Of a stretch of 64,000 nt of DNA, positions 61,020 through 64,000 are shown one piece after another (position 1 is the first letter of the stretch; each line of letters begins with the position of its first letter). Made by a program: the position numbers and the translations under genes. The notes under the pieces are model-generated. The model did no database searches and was not told the origin of the DNA. It was given only the letters and a program-made list of their open reading frames with translations. Source of the DNA: Coprinus comatus (lineage: Eukaryota > Basidiomycota > Agaricomycetes > Agaricales > Agaricaceae); the NCBI GenBank assembly GCA_034638255.1, contig JAWPGT010000023.1:248001-312000 (forward strand). Direction: 5' to 3'.

Positions 61020-64000
61020 ATGAAAATCCGGGATATCCTTTTCCTAGGGGCTATGACCCAACTTTCGGCATACGCACAATCTTGTGAAAATTATGGCGCC
61101 GCCAACGGCACCAGCTGCTCGTGCCCCACAGGCTTTGGGGGTCCAACTTGCTCCCAGCCAGCATGCGGTGGAACCATCTTCCAAGGCTCACAACGTCCGC
61201 TGGCATCAATTTCTTCTGGATTTGCAAACTTGACGGTAGACCGCTGCTCGTGCCAAGATGGTTGGACTGGGACGGGCTGCAATGTATGTACAACGTCGAA
61301 TGCATGCCAAACTGCGTCCTCTTCATCAGGACTACAATCCTCAGTCGATCCTCTTGTTGGACAAACGGGACAGAACGACACATTTGTGTGTAACACTCTG
61401 CCACGAGTATGGGCTTCTAGTCAGATGAGTTGCCTCGTCAATGTGAGTGATCAGGATTTTCTTTGCTACAAATACACTTACAGGAGAACAGAATCCTACT
61501 CTACAAGCTATTTATCCCCGACAGTCCACACTCAACATCATGCGAACTCGACAACCTTTACTCTCCCCTATCCAAAACGTAACCGCCTATGGTAATGAAT
61601 CGACAGCTTATGCGCAACTATTTTACGATGGTGTAGAACAGTTCTACTGTCATGCTGATTCTTGTACGCAAGAACGTCGGTGCTGATGGGGGTGCTGACT
61701 GGCATTGCAATAATCTACAATGCACCTGCCGAGGGGGAACCACATTTTGTGGTGCCGTTCCTCCCAGTGACTTAACCAATCCTATCAACGGTTTAGTTGG
61801 CACATTAGACATTGAATGCAACGCTGTTGATCCTTCTACCAATTCGGCTTCTTGTTCATTCAAGCAAGCCACCCTTCAAGGTTTATTCGGCCCCAATGGT
61901 CTAACCCTCGACGGTTGCACATTTGGTGAATGTGTACGACAAAGCGTCATTGACAATGGTGGTAACCTGACGGACACAACTGCTGTAGATGAGGGTGGGT
62001 CGTCTTTGGGTGGTGGAGTAATTGCAGGATTGGCTGTAGTTGGTGCATTGGTGTTCTTGCATTACTCACATTGTTATTTGGATTTATTCAACGAAAGAAG
62101 GCGAGAGCGTCCGGACTTAAAGATCTTAACAGACGAAAGATTACATTGGAATGGGACAACCTCAGCTATGTTATTCCAGGTGTCCAAGGTCATAGTTTGT
62201 TTGGATTCCTCAGCAAAAATGTGGCTCAAGACGACAAAGTCATCCTCGATGGAATCAATGGGCGTGTAGAACCTGGACAAATTATGGCTATCCTTGGTCC
62301 TAGTGGTTAGCCACTTAATATCTGCGTGTGAAAGAAATTGATATTAACCTCCTTACAGGCGCTGGGAAGACTACGCTTGTCGAGATACTTGCAAGAAGAA
62401 ATAAGTCGGGAGTCATCACTGGGAGTGTTTCGATGCCATTTACCGACCATCTGCACGATAATCCACGCGTGGCATTTGTACCTCAACAGGATATATTACC
62501 GTCAATGCTAACTGTATACGAGACGCTCTTTTCGCTGCTCGTCTCAGATTACCAGAGGGTCTACCGGACACAGAAAAGCAGGAGCGGGTCCACATATTAC
62601 TAGAAAAGCTCGGGATCTTGCACATCAAGGATACGCGGATTGGGGACAACGCAAGCGGGAAGGCTCGCGGTATCAGTGGAGGAGAGATGAGGAGAGTCAG
62701 TATCGGCTTGGAGCTCATTGCGTCACCAGAAGTATTAATACTTGATGAACCTACATCTGGTACGTATCAATTCATTATCTTTGATTATCCGGCTTAATTG
62801 GCGCGATAGGACTTGATTCTGTGTCTGCTGCTCGAGTTGCCAGTGTGCTGCATGATATCGCCCATGATCCAGTTAATCCTATCCCCGTGATTGCCTCCAT
62901 CCATCAACCCAGGTTTGTGATAGAAGTTAATTCTACATTGATAAAAAAAACCTGACTGGTTGTTTAGCTCGCAGCTTTATCAGAAGTTCGATTCCATCAT
63001 GGTCCTTTCGCATGGGCGAGTTCTTTACGCTGGAGCAGGCAATATGGCACCCGTTGAATATTTCAACACCAATGCATCAGGCCTTGCACCCGCCTATCCG
63101 CAAGGCTATAACGTTGCTGATTATCTCCTCGAGGTCGCCAGTGATCCTCATGTGGGCTTGTTCCAACTTTCGCATAAACACAATGTACAAAAATCAAATG
63201 GTGGGACGGTAGACAAGGAGAAAAATATCTCTGAACAAGGGGGTAGCAAGGAGGATGGTGTTGGATTAATGGCTAAACTTCATGACGACTTGAGGAAGAA
63301 TAGGTCACCATATGCTGCTACATTCTTGACGCAATTACAATATCTATCCGGGAGGGAGTGGAAGACCTTACAAAGGTAAGTAAAAAATTGCAAATACCCA
63401 CAGGTGCTGATGTTAACCCAGGGACAAATCTTTGTTTATCACACATACGGTTGTTGCGAGCGTTCTGGGTGTCTTCTGTGGTTAGTGGCTTTCTTCATAT
63501 CTCAGTGTCTTTACTAACAGTTACCTGCTTAGGTGGCTTATATTACCAGACCGATACCACTATTGCAGGGTTCCAATCTCGCGTGGGCTGCCTATTCTTC
63601 TTGGTATAGTAACTATATGTCTTACCTCAGACTAGTGGAATTAATTCGATTTTAGGGCGCTCTCATTGCCTTCTCATCCCTCAGTGCGTTGTATAACATG
63701 GTCGAAATTCGGCCGTTGTTCCTTCGTGAACGTTCCAGTGGTTATTACAGCCCTACATCATGGCTTCTTTCTCGTTTCATCTTCGATATGATACCCCTTC
63801 GTCTGATACCAACAATTATCGTTTCCACTGTGTATGTTTTTACTATTATACCCTCTTAAAACAGTGTGCTGACTATGTATTGCTTTTAGCACTTACTGGA
63901 TGGCGGGGTTAGCTCCGCAAGCCGCTAACTTTTTCAAGTTCCTTTTCATTGTCGTTCTCTACAGCTTGTCTATGACACTATATGTAGGTTCTCAGTGACT
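61020..64000 (+). CDS. ABCG-family transporter with EGF-like N-terminus (Adp1-like), truncated by window edge, three frame breaks
   Basis: Begins with signal peptide MKIRDILFLGAMTQLSAYAQ, then two EGF-like blocks (CSCPTGFGGPTC, CSCQDGWTGTGC) and a large extracellular Cys-rich domain (FYCHADSC, HCNNLQCTCRGGTTFCG, ASCSFKQATLQGLFGPNGLT), as in yeast Adp1 and its basidiomycete orthologues. A transmembrane helix with LLTLLFGFIQRKKAR is followed by the nucleotide-binding domain: Walker A split by an intron (ILGPSG joins AGKTTLVEIL), then GISGGEMRRVSIGLELIASP, LILDEPTSG, and the H-loop VIASIHQPSSQLY. The second membrane domain runs through GLYYQTDTTIAGFQSR, FRERSSGYYSPTSW-type FLRERSSGYYSPTSWLLSRF and TYWMAGLAPQAANFF to the window end. 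Three single-base frame changes (about 61665, 62057, 62527) interrupt otherwise conserved reading; see findings. Substrate unknown. Confidence 0.85.

Overview
The window is nuclear DNA from a basidiomycete fungus, most likely an agaricomycete (mushroom-forming). Genes are interrupted by many short introns of about 45-60 nt with GT-AG borders, genes sit on both strands, and intergenic DNA is AT-rich. It carries a cerato-platanin gene, a Tad1-like LINE fragment, an EGF/ABCG transporter of the Adp1 type, and members of an uncharacterised protein family that I recognise only from agaricomycetes. No tRNA, rRNA, CRISPR or prokaryotic-style operon was seen. Species cannot be named from the sequence.

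Layout. 1-4 kb: one intronless F-box-like gene. 4-22 kb is a dense housekeeping block: CWC22 splicing factor (-), LACTB2-like hydrolase (+), translation elongation factor eEF3 (-), V-ATPase subunit a (-), the polyadenylation WD40 factor PFS2/WDR33 (+) and a CBM21 protein that looks like a glycogen-targeting PP1 regulator (-). 22-28.8 kb is a gene-poor gap with ORF debris. 28.8-30.1 kb holds a member of the uncharacterised family. 31.7-34.7 kb is a Ser/Thr kinase (-) with an unusually long intron, followed by a 3.7 kb gap. 38.4-41.6 kb: OST48/WBP1 (-) and adenylate kinase (+), divergently transcribed. 42-44.8 kb: a Zn2Cys6 transcription factor (+). 45-51 kb is accessory: a LINE 3-prime fragment, an inverted broken copy of the 30 kb gene end, a cerato-platanin gene, a third member of the uncharacterised family, an Mcp1-like membrane protein and a scrap of repeat. 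52-64 kb: an NAD(P)-dependent reductase (+), a Na+/K+-ATPase-like P-type ATPase (-), COX17 (-), and an Adp1-like ABC transporter (+) running off the right edge.

The genes do not form one pathway. The housekeeping genes are often arranged as divergent pairs sharing 0.2-0.5 kb of intergenic DNA (CWC22/LACTB2-like, VPH1/PFS2, WBP1/ADK1, COX17/ABC transporter).

Most notable observations: single-base frame breaks in otherwise well conserved genes (V-ATPase a once, the ABC transporter three times), best explained by assembly indels but possibly real; a 9-nt micro-exon that restores a conserved reductase motif; an inverted, intron-retaining duplicate pair 17 kb apart, one copy using a GC-AG intron; an about 280 bp compositionally distinct block inside a kinase intron; and a COX17 gene whose first coding exon is only 12 nt. 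I did not find a convincing new multi-gene system. The closest candidate is the uncharacterised agaricomycete family, present three times between 28.8 and 50.4 kb.
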